Assembly (NCBI GenBank): GCA_032622095.1
Contig: CP136067.1
Location: 90,822,707 to 90,886,706 of the forward strand
From: Siphonodentalium dalli
Lineage: Eukaryota; Mollusca; Scaphopoda; Gadilida; Siphonodentaliidae
Direction: 5' to 3'
DNA: 64,000 nucleotides
The notes under the pieces were generated by a model. That model saw only the letters and a list, made by a program, of their open reading frames with translations. It had not been told where the DNA came from and ran no database searches. The position numbers were made by a program, and so were the translations under genes. Below, one piece after another: positions 1 through 11,998 of this stretch (its first letter is position 1; the number at the start of each line of letters is the position of its first letter).

Positions 1-840
1 CATGACTATCTAGGTTATAATGACAGCCACGCATACACCATGTGAACACCACATGTAGTGCAATTACACAGGTGCCTATAGTTATGAACTCATGACATGT
101 ACCCAGGTTTATACAGCAAATCCATAATACCAGCCATAAATAGTATATCATCGGTCCAAGCCCCTTTCCATGACATGGTCACAGTAGTTAAGACACGTCA
201 TTGTGTGCGGTTCCATATAGATAGGTCATGAACCACGGTAACTATGGGTTATTATGGGCCCATGGCTGCCCATGTAAATAGGAAATGGGCACCGGTTCAT
301 AAAGGTAATTCATGATATTTCAGTCTGAAATATATAGGGCATGCTCATGCACTAGCTCCTGTAGACTTGTAAATGGCCTATGTATTGACATATATGTAGT
401 TACGGCATGGATTGGAAGGACACACTGTAAGTTCCTACCGTATAGCAACTAGTTTGCGGATGCTACCACACCTGATAGCGTGTTCTGCATGGATGCCATT
501 GTCAAATGTAGTGCAAATGTCGGATTCCATGGGGGTCAGGTGGTATCTACATAAATGTCGGTCAATATTTTTACATGTCTCCTATTCCAACAATCGATTG
601 GTATGTCATTCTGATAAAAATAACTGAACAGTCTGTCAGTTTTAAGTTGATTTGGCAATGGCAGGTGGTTACCTAGCAACGTTGAAACCTCAACAACCTC
701 AACAACCTTTAGTGATGCATTATTGTCAATATAAGCATAATATGGCATATTCTGAACAATATTTATCATGTAAATTGCCCGAAACTCATACCTTATTATG
801 AAATAGTTATATCGGTTAAATTACCAGAACCTCATACATA
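1..840. other. Non-coding, AT-rich DNA without recognisable gene
   Basis: Only short open frames with no recognisable domain, many of which rely on GTG or TTG starts. The first 500 bases are rich in scattered CATG/ACATGT words, as is 4500-4850, which may mean both are decayed copies of one dispersed repeat. That relation is a weak impression and not an alignment. Confidence 0.5.
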
Positions 841-1420
841 TGGTATGTTCTCAAAGGTGGATATGCCCATAGCAACCACTACACCACCCGTTAGGTAACA
901 AATGCGGCAACTTTACTGTCATGTTCACACTAACAACAATTATAATGATTGTTTTCAATATAAAAATGTTGCATGACGTAGTTTAGTTTGTCAAAACTAC
1001 CATAATATCAGTCATGTTTGCATTTTGTTCGATTTCGGGTATATCCCTAGCAACCATTACCAGAAATATATAGTAATTTTTAAGTCGAACCCCCTCTCAC
1101 AACAACTATTACAATTGTTTCATCATTAAATGATAATGACGTAGTTTATATTAGATTGTGAAAACTACCACAATATCAGTCAGCTCGGCATTTTTCTATT
1201 TCGGGTGTGTCCCTAGCAACCGTCACCACCCCTGTAAGTAAGAAATATGGCAATATTCCAGCCAGATCCACTCTAACAACAACTAATATTATTTTCACTA
1301 TAAAAATGCTGCATGACGTAGATTAGATTGTTAAAACTGCCATAATATCAGCCATATTTGTATTTCTTCGATGTCGGATAGTTGCATAGCAACCGTTGCT
1401 AAGGAAGGACCTGCCGCGAG
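841..1420. repeat. Diverged tandem repeat, period about 166-178 bp, three to four copies
   Basis: The anchor word AGCAACC recurs at 871, 1049, 1215 and 1388, giving steps of 178, 166 and 173 bp. Around each anchor the order is the same: a TATAAAAATGxTGCATGACGTAG-like block, a block resembling AAAACTACCATAATATCAGTCA, a TTTCGGGT-like block, then CCCTAGCAACC and a stretch containing ACTCTAACAACAACTA. The copies differ by many substitutions and small indels, so this is an old local array. No open frame runs through it. It is unrelated by eye to the large satellite, although both carry TGACGT words. Confidence 0.75.
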
Positions 1421-2119
1421 GTCTACACGTCTGAAAATGATTAATAGTGTGTAAGTAACATATGTGCCAAGTTTCATAGCGTTATCATCATTTGCACAAT
1501 TATTACGCCATACGCCAGGACTATTGTGTGGTATTTTTGCCTTTCAGACACTCGAAATAATGGCGCACGTTTTAGGGGGTAGTGTTAAGTTTCCGGCTAT
1601 AAAATATTAAGGGTGGTGATGGTTCGATGTATCTTATCACTCTCCTTTTCTGAATTAACCACTTTTCTAGCATAATGGTTCACATTTTAGCTCATTGTCG
1701 TCTGATTATCTTTACTCGCCCTCTTTTATTAGGAAAATGTTGAATCACCATGCGATTTATATTCTCTCTTCGGCAATAAATGTCATCACAATTATGGAAT
1801 ATCGACTGTTAGTAAGTTCTAGCGTCAACTACACATACCTAACGACACCGAATCCACGATGGACGAGTATGTATGAAGATTGAGTCCGTATATTAGCCCA
1901 CATACGACTGCATTCGCATATGGTCTGATGGAATTTCGTCAGAATTTGCACCATTACGAAAAATCATGATATCTCAAAAAGCTCAACTCGGATTCTTGGG
2001 GACTTTTGCCATATTGTCCATAAACCTCTTCTTAGTAATCTCTGAAAAAAATCAGCTTTCCCCGAATTTTGCCCTAGTGAATCCTAATGTGCCTGGACTA
2101 GTTACCGAACGGGGAGCTT
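1421..2119. other. Non-coding stretch, nothing recognised
   Basis: No domain-bearing frame, no clear repeat. It leads directly into the 5'-truncated retrotransposon fragment at 2120. Confidence 0.45.
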
Positions 2120-3159
2120 TTTTTAAGGCAACAATATGTGGAATTACTAGGATCAAAGTCTGATACAAAGAACGTAACGTGTGGAGTCCCACAGGGATCC
2201 ATCCTCGGACCAACAATTTTTCTGATTTACGTCAACGACATTCCGCAGTCCACAGCCTTGCGATTACTATCGTTCGATGATGATACCAACCTTTATACAT
2301 CCGATCATGAGAGGGATAGATTGCGAAAATTAGCAAATGCTGAGATGAGAAAATGTTTTGAATGGTGCTGTTGAAACAGACTGTCAATAAACCCTTCTAA
2401 GATCAATTACATATTGATCCACCCTAAAAGTAATGACAATAAATGGAGAAATTTCAAATTAAAATTGAACGGCAACGATCTAATCCGAGTTGGTAATCAA
2501 ATGCAAGAGACATCTGTTAAATTTCTTGGCTTCACAATTGACGAAAATCTAACCTTCAAATATCATGTTTCATCGATTCACAATAAGATCAACCGTACTA
2601 TCTATCTGCTGAACAGTCTAACGTTTTCTGCCTAAGAAGTCGAGAAAAATACTTAACTATTCCTTTGTAAATAGCCACTTATTATATGGCATACATATAT
2701 GGGGAAATGCCAACCAAATTAGCCGAATTGTTACCCTCCAGAAAAGAGCAGTCCGTATTATGTAATGCGAAATTCAGAAGCCACACAGAACCTCTTTTCA
2801 AACGTGAGCGTATACTGAAATTTCAAGACCTACATACTGTAAACGTGTCTATGTTTATGTATGATTGGACGCGTAACGATTTGCCAAGATCGTTTACTAA
2901 TTCATACGAATATCTCAACTATGTTAATACACGACGGGTTAATAGAATAAGAATGCAAACACCAAGAACCAGTTTTTCTTCAGCGCTCCCAAAACATCGC
3001 TTTCCAGAAATTTGGAATGCACTAGATCAACAATTTAAAGACTGCAAATACAGACATAATTTGAAAAGAAGTCTAACTAATTATATATTATCAAGCTATT
3101 CAGATAGTGTCAATTGCAATAAAAAAACATGTTATAGTTGCAACAGCACCAAAGTTTAA
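2120..3159 (+). pseudogene. Broken non-LTR retrotransposon (LINE) reverse transcriptase, 5'-truncated
   Basis: The translated sequence from 2120 contains the non-LTR reverse transcriptase signature GVPQGSILGP, followed by FLIYVNDIP and an F-D-D-D catalytic box where F-A-D-D is usual; the catalytic DD pair is kept. After an in-frame TGA at 2372-2374 the same frame continues with NRLSIN and KFLGFTIDENLTF, matching the thumb region that follows the RT core in jockey/CR1/L2-like elements. That frame stops at 2633-2635 and the C-terminal region continues in another frame (2686-3159), ending in a cysteine cluster (CNKKTCYSC). The endonuclease and N-terminal RT blocks are absent, as expected for 5' truncation during target-primed reverse transcription. 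One stop plus one frameshift means it cannot make the full protein. The clade is not settled. Confidence 0.85.
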
Positions 3160-3899
3160 AGACACGGTTGGCCTTGGCGGTGGGTATCCTGTGAAAACAT
3201 CTCCACCCGTCAAAAACCGTCCCAAACAGAAAGAACATCAAAATGTAGATAGACTTTGTCCGTATACCCATAAGAAATATGGCATAAACAGTATGTTATG
3301 GTCATATGCTTGACCATTGTTATGTAAACAAAAGCGTAAAAAGTTACTTTTCTGGTGTTTGTTTATATTATGATGGTAAACATAAAGAGCGTTCTTTGTT
3401 GGTAAATACCTGATATGGAACTAATAAAGAGCGTTTATGCCATTTGTGTGTGATTAGCCAGTAGCATTGTGCTGTCTTCTGTAACACAATTAGGCTCTTG
3501 CTTAGGTAAAATATAGTAGGTATTTATGATAACATGCTGTTTACGCGATGGTCATGGTATATATGAACGGAACTGTGTGCGTTTTACTGTTTTTCTGTTT
3601 ACGGTGTTTGGATCAAATATGAATATTTTCGACAATTAAGGCCGCACGTGCCTTTAAATACACACATAGTATACGAACCTCCTGAACTGCATAATAATAT
3701 AAATTCTTCCTGGATATCTCGCCTTAGTCGCTTTGATTGTTTAGTAATATTTATTGCTAACAGAAATTATATGGCGACGGTAACACGTGCATACATAACA
3801 CATTGCCGTTATTGCTAATTATAGATAATTGTAAATCTTATCAACATCCACCTATTACTCAGGTCTGGAACATAATTTATACTTCATTCGTTCATATTC
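3160..3899. other. Non-coding stretch between LINE coding remnant and its probable tail
   Basis: No domain-bearing frame. It may be LINE 3' UTR, possibly enlarged by unrelated insertions, because the probable LINE tail follows at 3900-4066 in the same orientation. No inserted element with recognisable ends was seen. Confidence 0.4.
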
Positions 3900-4066
3900 G
3901 TAAATTCATCCGTCAGCTTTTGTATTAGTAATTGTTATACTAGGGGCAGCAGGAAGACGACCAACGATTGTTATGCTGCTCCTATGCAATAAATGTTATT
4001 ATATGTCATTTGTAAAATTAAACTTATTGTTATTGTACAAATAAAATATAATCTAATCTAATCCAA
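3900..4066 (+). mobile_element. Probable LINE 3' UTR end with stem-loop and short-repeat tail
   Basis: A stem-loop pairs GGGGCAGCA (3943-3951) with TGCTGCTCC (3974-3982) with one G-U pair. About 55 bases downstream is an AATAAA and a tail reading TAATCTAATCTAATCC, a simple-repeat end of the kind many non-LTR elements carry. Orientation agrees with the RT fragment at 2120-3159. Linking the two is an inference, since about 740 bases of unrecognised sequence separate them. Confidence 0.45.
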
Positions 4067-6639
4067 CAGTATCGCGTTCTTTAACCGGATTTGAATGAGC
4101 TTTAGTTAATTATTTGGTAAACATTAAATAGTATTTTAAGAAGAGTGGTGTTGCCTTTAGGTTCTCTTCATGTTGGGTACTTATGTCTCAAGTTGCAATC
4201 GGTCGGTACAAATATGACGAGCACCATGCCAATAGATGGTTCAACTTCAGCCACACATTCATATGTATTATGTGTGTATTCTGGTCCGCATGCGATCTTG
4301 CCTTTGTGATAGCCATGTGGAGCTCAACTCTGTCAAACAGTGTATATTACGCCGCCCTTGATATGGAGTGTTTGTTATTTAATTCATTCGAACTTATTTG
4401 TCCAACATGTGACAACTAAGTTGTTCCAGTCCCTACATATTACACTGCTGTGTGTATTGACTATATATATATATATATATATATACAGGGAAAGTTCACA
4501 TATACCATGTTTGGAAATGGCCATACTGCCATGTGTCATCATGCAGGTACACCATGTATGCTCACCCATGACCATATAGTTACTCCCTGTGTGTCCACCT
4601 GTTCACCACATTCATACAAATCATACAGTCAATCGCTGTGTTCCTATTAACCTGAACATTTGCCACACGACGCGCCATGTATACATATTCGCAACACAGC
4701 CACACACGATGCACATATACACACAACCCAAGATCAGTGGCACAATAGGTAAACATACACACCTCACCAATGGCCATATAGCCCGTGCGATACCCAAAAT
4801 TATATTTAAAACATCTAAGCATATGCCGCATAAGCTATAATTATTAGCATTGACCATACTCGAAAAAGTTAAAATGAATGAATATATATAGCTTTAAAAA
4901 GCCGCACACATGCAAAAAACTATACAAACTAGTAAGTTGTATCGGGTAAGAATTGGCGCGTAATTATCGAAATATAATATATACATATAGTAACACGTTA
5001 TCGGACGCGAACAGGGGCATTTGGATGTTGTTTCAAAATGTATTTTTGTGTACCAATACAAACATTCAAACTGTCATAATTGCGTTATTGCTCATTCACA
5101 ATGTTGGCAGCATCACTACTTGCAAAAACAATTATCTAATACTGTGGTTAAGTAATCTATAAATACTACTCAAATTCTGGTATTGTAAATACATACACAA
5201 AATCACTGACTCGTAGCAAACATCCCGCATGTTTGATATCGGGCTTGAGTTTGTGACTATTGATAAATAATATTAGATTGGCGTCTCATGTCAACATGAA
5301 ATTATGTATTTATTCAATAAATAGCCACCTTATCGTTGTTTTCTACTTGAATCTAGCCGCTGGTAAAGTGTATTCGCCGGACTTGAAACGGAGCTTCGCG
5401 ATTGCGAACCTGACGATTTATCGGAATCGAATAGTTTTCAATTGAGCGGCTGAGCGCCAGTGAATTTGAAGCAATCGACAATAACCAATGAGTTCACTTG
5501 CTGCTGCCGTGTACACGTATTATTGATTGACCCGGCCAAATGGACGCGAATAACAAACACATATATTATACATGTAGAAGAGGGAGACATGATTACGAGA
5601 AATGACCATCATCTGGAATTATGTGAACAATATATTGCTGGTTCCAGTATACACACCTACCTTAAATGTTTATTCAATTTATGATATACTTTTTAACATG
5701 TGCATGGTGAAATGGTTCTGTTATTTTTATATCATTATTCGGTCCTTGTGAGTCACATAAAACCATAATCATATATCCCACTTACCACGGAACGTGTTGA
5801 ATATCTATTAAGAAGAATGATTCTATCTAAACAACGATTACACCTTACATGTATAGGAGCTCGCGAATGAGCACATTACCGAAGAGTTCATAGAGTATAT
5901 ACACAGAAACAGGGTCAATTATGTGTGTGGACAACTTGCCCATATGTGCAGATTTTTCGGAAATGGCAAAATAACATATCATTTGGACGAACTGTTGGCC
6001 AAACAGTTTGAAGCCGATAGTCAACATTAAGTATGTTCACATTCGAGCCTTACGGTTACACTCTTCGATGAGCAACTATCATTGTCGTATTGTTACTTGG
6101 GCCGGTCTTCAACATCATATATGCAAGTGATCATTTGATCGCCTTGCTGTTGGTCAGTGCATACGTATATGTCGCCATTGAGTCGAAATACAGTATGTTT
6201 AATTACAAAGCTATTCATAGCAAACACTCACCCTCTTCAATATCCGACATCCACACCACATCATGCCCTGTTGCGGACCCTCCAAGTGTGCACATTCCGG
6301 TGGATATGTTGTACATAAATGAACTGTATCCGTTCGTTTTGCTCTGAATTGCACAATGAATCCACGAAGTCGCAGTTAAGCGAACGGGACTTGTCGCCGA
6401 TACCAAGCCAGTTGTGGTTACGCGGAATTTCGTTTGAGAGATACCAGAGCAAACATAATTCGACGACAGCATAAACACCGCAACACATACACGGATTCGT
6501 GTAGGAATTTTACCTGACCCGGTCATGTCCATGCGAGGTCAGATGTGACCTGGGATATGATAGTAACCTAGTATATAACCTGTTACTACTAGTATTCCTA
6601 AGATGTCGAAATATAGCCAAGGCATTGTTCAAAATACAT
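4067..6639. other. Long non-coding AT-rich region
   Basis: Many short frames but none with recognisable protein features. Overlapping frames on both strands at 4340-4860 reflect low-complexity CA/TG-rich sequence. Near 6536-6551 AGGTCA and TGACCT are arranged as an inverted repeat with a four-base spacer, a single isolated occurrence. Confidence 0.5.
4462..4485. repeat. (TA)n microsatellite
   Basis: Uninterrupted alternation of T and A over about 24 bases, between a TGTGTATTGAC flank and ACAGGGAAAG. Confidence 0.9.
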
Positions 6640-7130
6640 TATCAGGATCTATGGAATTTCTATTGATAGGTACCCGAGCAAACAGAGCCCCTCAATACAA
6701 AATATTAGCGGATTCTAGTCAGTATGTTACATTGTTTAGGATACATTAGCAGGATCGACGGAATTTCTATCAGCATTTTACATTGTTTAGAATACATTAG
6801 CAGGATCAGTTTGCTCCCGCATAGTTCCGTGTCTTAATGATGGTCAGGCTATAAAGATAGGAGTATCAATATACCAATTCTATACCCAATTGTAATATTC
6901 AGAACGAAGATGTTACTGCAAGGGTGTGCCTATTGTAAAGCCATAAACATTCACCGATCTTCTATCCTACGTTTAATGGATACAATGAACCATTTGCATT
7001 TGCATTCACTTAGTTCGTGTCTCGAAGACGGACACTTTGTATAAACAGGAGTGTCATTATACCAACAGTACACCTAGCTCGGCTATTAAGAACAAGTTTG
7101 CTGCGTTACTTATAGTGTGTATATAATGGG
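6640..7130. repeat. Cluster of short diverged direct repeats
   Basis: The word ATACATTAGCAGGATC occurs twice exactly (around 6740 and 6790), with a related ATTATCAGGATC near 6640, two of them followed by CGGAATTTCTAT-like sequence. A second pair is formed by about 6820-6950 and 7015-7130, which share GTGTCT, AGGAGTRTCAxTATACCAA and a TAxACCxA run in the same order. These look like decayed copies of a local repeat, with no coding capacity. Confidence 0.55.
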
Positions 7131-9814
7131 TATCATTATCCATAGCGGGCTTTTAATCTGAACATAATATTGCTTCGGTTGTGTAAACCCGTTTATTTAA
7201 AGTGATGTGAAACACTCCCGTAGGGTGATCAAATACAAATGGAGAATAATCTTGTTCAAAGTAGTTATTTTTACAAATATTATATCTAAATTGACAACAC
7301 ACATCGTCATTCTTATATATTAATTAAATGCAGTGACTGTCGATGGCGAAATCGTTTTCGTTAGATTATCGCCGATAGAAGCGTCCCGATTCGAGTAGTA
7401 ACTATTTACAATTTACCGTAGTTCAGACAATGTTTTCTATGGAGTGGTACGGCCTATCTACTTGCGCTCGCGCAACAGTATTGCGATCAGACAGATTCGT
7501 AGGTACGTTGGTGTCACCCTACTCCGTTTCACCCCATGACGTCACCAAAAACGACGTAAAACCTCGTGGCGTTCTGACATTTTTACTGTGCCGCGTTTTT
7601 GCTATGTTTATTTTATGTGTTGTTTTAGATTATTTGTTTGTCGCCGATATCGCCATTTGTCGGGATTCCCTGTTTCTATATTTAAAACTGGCATGCTCAT
7701 AGTGAGCCTCGATTTCGATTTTTTCTCCCAGGTCAAAATACGTCAGAGTTATGACAAAAATAGATCGACCTACATTTTCTCCATCAGAACTCTACATCAA
7801 AGAGTCTATAGACTCCTTCGGGACCTGTATAGACTCCTTCATTTTGGGTATTTTTACTTATAATTGGGAAGTTTTATCGTTTTTGGATCGTGCGCAGACC
7901 TCTTTTTATCGTGCGGGAAAAGAGAGACATTCAAAAGGCGATTTCGTAATTCGACGCAATAGGCTGCATAGCCTAACCTTCAGCCGAGTTCCGGGTCAAA
8001 TACGACGAATGACGTAACACAAAACAAAACGCATTTGTTAACACAAACACCGTTTGAAGAGTTTATTATTACATAAAATGATCGTTATTGATTAATTATT
8101 GATTAATTATTGATATTTATTGTTGCATATTTGCTGCTATCAATATTTGCACAAATGGTATTAATTATTTCTTATAATTGCTCCTTTGGTCAACTTTGAC
8201 TATCGGAAAATGAAAATCAAAATATGCCGCTGAAAAAATGGTAATCGATATTAAAGTCTCACCCTTTCGGCAACATGGAATTGGTTTTAATTACTTAAAT
8301 GATTAATATAGTAATTTGCCTTTTATCTGTGATGAAATGAGAAATGGTAATTGTCTTTTTTTGCTAACATTAAATAAAATAAAATAAATTAAGTAAAATA
8401 CAGTGAAATTATGTTTTAAATTATTGTTTATTACACTTTTGGCACGTTGGCATCTCTCTGAGAGCATTCTAGTTGCTTGATATTTTCGGTGATGTTAGTA
8501 GAATGCTACATTCCTCCAGTTGCCATAGCACCTGAATACTAACTTATCAGTTTCACGCACCCAAACAAGTACAAAATATGTCTTTAACACTTGTTTTTAC
8601 TAAATGGATTATCCCAATCAGTTATAAAAACAAACATTTGAATAGTTAATTATTCATCTGGATGATGTTCAGAAAAGAAAAACAGACGCATTACAAACGA
8701 AATACTAATAAATTTGTATAAATTCAAATATGTATAAGAAGTCGAAAAGCTTGAAGACGGGTTATTTTTAGTTTAACGGGAATTACCCTAATCGCTACGT
8801 CATTATCACGTGTTAAATCATGTGATCGCTGATCATTTGACTTCAATCACGTGACTTCGTCTACAACATATGATATTCGACATTCTTCTGAATTTTTTTT
8901 TCGTTATAAAAACACAATTAGGGACCAAACACAAGATTATTTGGGCAAATTTGACATTTTAGTTATATAATATAGGTAGCCTATAATGAAAGAAAATACT
9001 AAAACATTTTCAGAATAATATTCCTTTAAAGGAGCTATTCATCAATAATTATTTAATATAGAATGCTTAACATGATAGTATTATATTTACCACAATCTCT
9101 TTTCCTCTGAAGTCCAGCATTTACAAAAAGGACATGCCCAATACGGGTGTTCGATCACGTTGATCACATATCGTTTCCGTAGCAACCAACATCAACATGA
9201 GTCTCCGCTATTTACTCTTTTAGAATGAGAAGTTTGTGATCGATTGCCTATGTTATGTGTTGGTTTGTTGTCATTTCATTAGAAAGGTGATACATAGTTA
9301 TGAGTTTCATTGCTGGAGGTATATACCGTGTAAATGGTTTTTCCATAGACGATTATATGTGGGTGTGGTGGCATCGCCCTTGATCATATTTAATATATTG
9401 AAATGGCTTCCAACATGACAACATGCAAGGCAGTGTTCAGTCTCATAGCCGGAATCGCTGTGCTGACCTGACCTATACCATCATGTACACATACTGTGAG
9501 GAAATCTAATAATTTAAGACCTTGCTCAGTTACAATCCGTTATGCATTATTCTGAGAAACCGTCCTGTCAACTTTCATTTGGAAATTCTTCTCATATATG
9601 CTGTCTAACTTTGATGAATCCGTATGCGACCGCTTGTTCTTCTCTGCGCATATCTTTAACCCTTTCATTAATAAATGGACTATCAAAGTCAGTTGAAAAG
9701 TTTACATCGGAATAGTCTGTTATTTATTTGGAGGGATGCAAGCAGACAGGATATAAATGTGACCCGCCATATCAAATCCAGTCGTAAGTCGGATTTTTTT
9801 TTGCACCGTGCCAC
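7131..9814. other. Non-coding region with a CpG-richer patch and scattered TF-type sites
   Basis: No recognisable gene. Between about 7430 and 8020 the sequence is richer in CpG than its flanks and contains the palindrome TTGCGC-TC-GCGCAA and a perfect CRE, TGACGTCA at 7537-7544, so it could be a promoter-like fragment or part of a decayed element. An 11-bp unit (TTATTGATTAA) repeats about 2.8 times at 8085-8115. Two CACGTG E-boxes lie at 8807-8812 and 8848-8853, with CATGTG at 8819-8824 between them. Confidence 0.4.
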
Positions 9815-10160
9815 TGCATTCTCTTATATATGTGAGTCGACCATAGGTCGCCTCGCATATATAAGAGAATGCATTGGCCCAACAATTTTTTACAATTTTT
9901 TACAATTTTTTACAATTTTAATAATTTGTTCTTGTATTCTTTAACAATTTTATAATTTCACCCATACAGAGCCCCAGACAAACATGAGCAGACGACACTC
10001 TTCTATATGCTTCTATATATGTGTGGGTTTCCCTGCAGGCTAATGGATGTTTTTTTATTTTATGTCCTAAAAATTGTAAGAAACATTTATTTAAAAAAAA
10101 TGATAAAAAAATTGTTTGGCCAATGCATTCTCTTATATGTGCGAGGCGACCTATGGTCCA
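9815..10160. mobile_element. MITE-like element with about 45-bp inverted ends
   Basis: The segment starting around 9838 (GACCATAGGTCGCCTCGC, then an ATATA run, AGAGAATGCATTGGCC and CAATTTTT) reappears as its reverse complement ending near 10160 (AAAATTGTTTGGCCAATGCA ... GCGAGGCGACCTATGGTC), with one AT dinucleotide length difference. This is the layout of a non-autonomous inverted-repeat element of about 320 bp with no coding capacity. The left end carries a further inverted copy: 9815-9836 pairs with about 9852-9873 (22-bp stem, one mismatch), with CGACC/GGTCG pairing inside the loop. No convincing target-site duplication was found; TGAG occurs outside both ends but needs alignment. Confidence 0.65.
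9883..9919. repeat. 10-bp tandem repeat inside the MITE-like element
   Basis: The unit CAATTTTTTA is repeated about 3.7 times without change, directly inside the left inverted end. Confidence 0.85.
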
Positions 10161-10416
10161 TTGAGACCAGTACATGGAATGAATCCAGAAACACTTAAGA
10201 CGATCTATACCTTTGTCGACAAGTTCCCCTAACTTGATACAGTTTAAGATCATCATGGGAACAAAAGACGCCGTTTTAATACTCAAAATGCGTGATGTTA
10301 TCAGAAATATAGAACAGCTAACGGGTTCACTGCCAAGACAATGTAAATACAATATAGTATTGTTACCCTCCTCCCTATCTCCACCCTTCTGATTGGCCCA
10401 TGTCCTGTCACGTGCC

Positions 10417-10480
10417 GGGCGACAAATCACACTGTCGCCCGCTGAGCCGGGAGACATTGTTTTTTGTCGCCCGCCTGTTG
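10417..10480. repeat. Fragment of a foldback family (GTCGCCCGC / GGGAGACATT motifs)
   Basis: GGGCGACA (10417-10424) pairs with TGTCGCCC (10433-10440). It is followed by GCTGAGCCGGGAGACATTG and another TGTCGCCCGC. The order of words matches one arm of the foldback element at 11321-11465, so the two loci appear to be one repeat family. Confidence 0.6.
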
Positions 10481-10485
10481 TTACA

Positions 10486-11320
10486 TTGCAAGAATATCTC
10501 CAAACACAAACTGCAGTAACTCATCTATTTCATATCACTACGACGTATTAAAATCATAAATCTTATATACCCCACGGATTCGCAAAAAACACCAGTTGTG
10601 GTGTTTGCTAATTTGCATATTTTTAGTGAACACTAATATTCGAACTTTTAAGTTGATACTTTTATCGGACAAGTGTTATTATCTACTTTCTACATCGAAA
10701 CATCTCGGTGATTAAATATGCTCACGTCGACATTATGGTGCAAGATTGAAAGATTGGATCCCTTGAGGTTGGTTGGTTATAAATGTTTGCTGGTGGACAA
10801 CGTAATGCATACGTTTGTCGCGAATGAATGATATACTGAACGTTCATCCATGATATCAGACCGCTCCGCGGTGTCTGAAATGTGATCATAGAAGTATTGT
10901 GTGTGATTATCGTCATGTACTTGGGAGCACTGACACATGTATGTACACGAATGAAATCGACAACTTCCCAATAGCTTTCGGGGAAAACCGTTATGAAATG
11001 AACATCGCGAGTAAATTCCGCATACAAGACAACATTGAATATGCCATATTGCAGAAGGCGATAACATACCTATATGGCTTATTGGTTTACATTGCATGAA
11101 CCGATATTGACGATTTAACCACCAAAATGATCGTAAATAAACGCTGATTATCAAACGCTTAACGGCTTGACTATCGTTTATGGAACAGAAATCCTATACG
11201 ACGATAAATACTTACTGAAAATATACATAATCGAGAAAGAAAGCACTCGTGTCTCAGTGCAACATCGTGCGTGTGGATGACAAGGATTTTTTTTCTGTTG
11301 TATAACCTGATAACAAAACA
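10486..11320. other. Non-coding stretch, one small hairpin
   Basis: No recognisable gene. A short hairpin, AAACACCA-GTTG-TGGTGTTT, sits at 10587-10606. Overlapping open frames on both strands around 10720-11160 show no domain and no family I know. Confidence 0.4.
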
Positions 11321-11465
11321 GTTGTTGCCCTTCTTCTCGGGAGACATTGAGATTTGTCACCCGCTCGAGAACAGAATGTCTCCCGAGGAGCGCAGCTCCT
11401 CGGGAGACATTCCGTTCTCGAGCGGGTGACAAATCTCAATGTCTCCCTCGACAGCGGGCGACAAC
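11321..11465. mobile_element. Foldback element with 53-bp near-perfect stem
   Basis: Positions 11339-11391 are the reverse complement of 11395-11447 with a single mismatch and a three-base loop (GCA, 11392-11394). Outside this, GTTGTTGCCC (11321-11330) pairs with GGGCGACAAC (11456-11465) with one mismatch, so the structure reaches about 145 bp with an interrupted outer stem. Its arms contain GGGAGACATTGAGATTTGTC and CGCTCGAGAAC. It has no coding capacity, so it is probably a non-autonomous foldback or MITE copy; the near identity of the arms suggests it is young or recently corrected. Confidence 0.75.
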
Positions 11466-11998
11466 TGTATAATGTTATACATGTAATGACCGCCACCGTC
11501 ATATATTGATTATGTTTTATTATTTGTGACCTCTCAGACTTGTCAATTGTTTTTAATTGAATTGCAGCGCGCAGCACGCTTTTGTCCATATATTGTCGTT
11601 GGTTGCCGTTGATTGTACAACAATCTTGTGAACAATGCGCCGATCCCAGCTTGAGCCCAGGTGGTTTCGCGAGACCAGGTCCTGACATGGAACACCGTGA
11701 TTGTTCAGGTGGTCTGGATCTGAGACCAGAATTCAGCCGATTGAGTTTTACAACCTGCGACATGTGTGGCAGTTTCAATAATGTCACCCTGACCCTAACA
11801 TATTGGAATGTTTACGTCGTCCACAAAATGGTCGAATTAAACTCGCCACATGACGTTCAAATCTCAATAGGGCGCCGACTAATGAGTTTAATGCATGACA
11901 TGCATTCGTAGACAGTACGAACCGTTGTGTCCAGGTGCAGATATGACCATCCAATCTGTTTTATTGTATATATACTTTTATCGATTCTTTTATGTAAC
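11466..11998. other. Unassigned, possibly body of the element whose tail follows
   Basis: No gene recognised. AGGTGGT ... GAGACCAG occurs twice (around 11660-11685 and 11708-11740), a short imperfect duplication. If the tail at 11999-12060 belongs to a LINE or SINE on the plus strand, this stretch would be its body, but I see no RT motif and no clear tRNA-type promoter boxes. Confidence 0.3.

Noticed and set aside
4340-4857. Several overlapping 63-83-codon frames on both strands
   Set aside because: Low-complexity TA and CA/TG-rich sequence; frames overlap on opposite strands with no domain.
7430-8017. Three overlapping frames of about 90 codons on the plus strand
   Set aside because: No recognisable family, overlapping frames compete, and the CpG-richer composition explains fewer stops. 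Kept only as a possible promoter-like patch.
9918-10457. 179-codon minus-strand frame
   Set aside because: It runs through the MITE inverted end and the foldback fragment, and the peptide repeats a motif also read from the opposite end of the MITE, so it is a shadow of repeats.
11254-11787. 177-codon minus-strand frame
   Set aside because: It crosses the foldback palindrome and has no domain; composition suggests chance openness.
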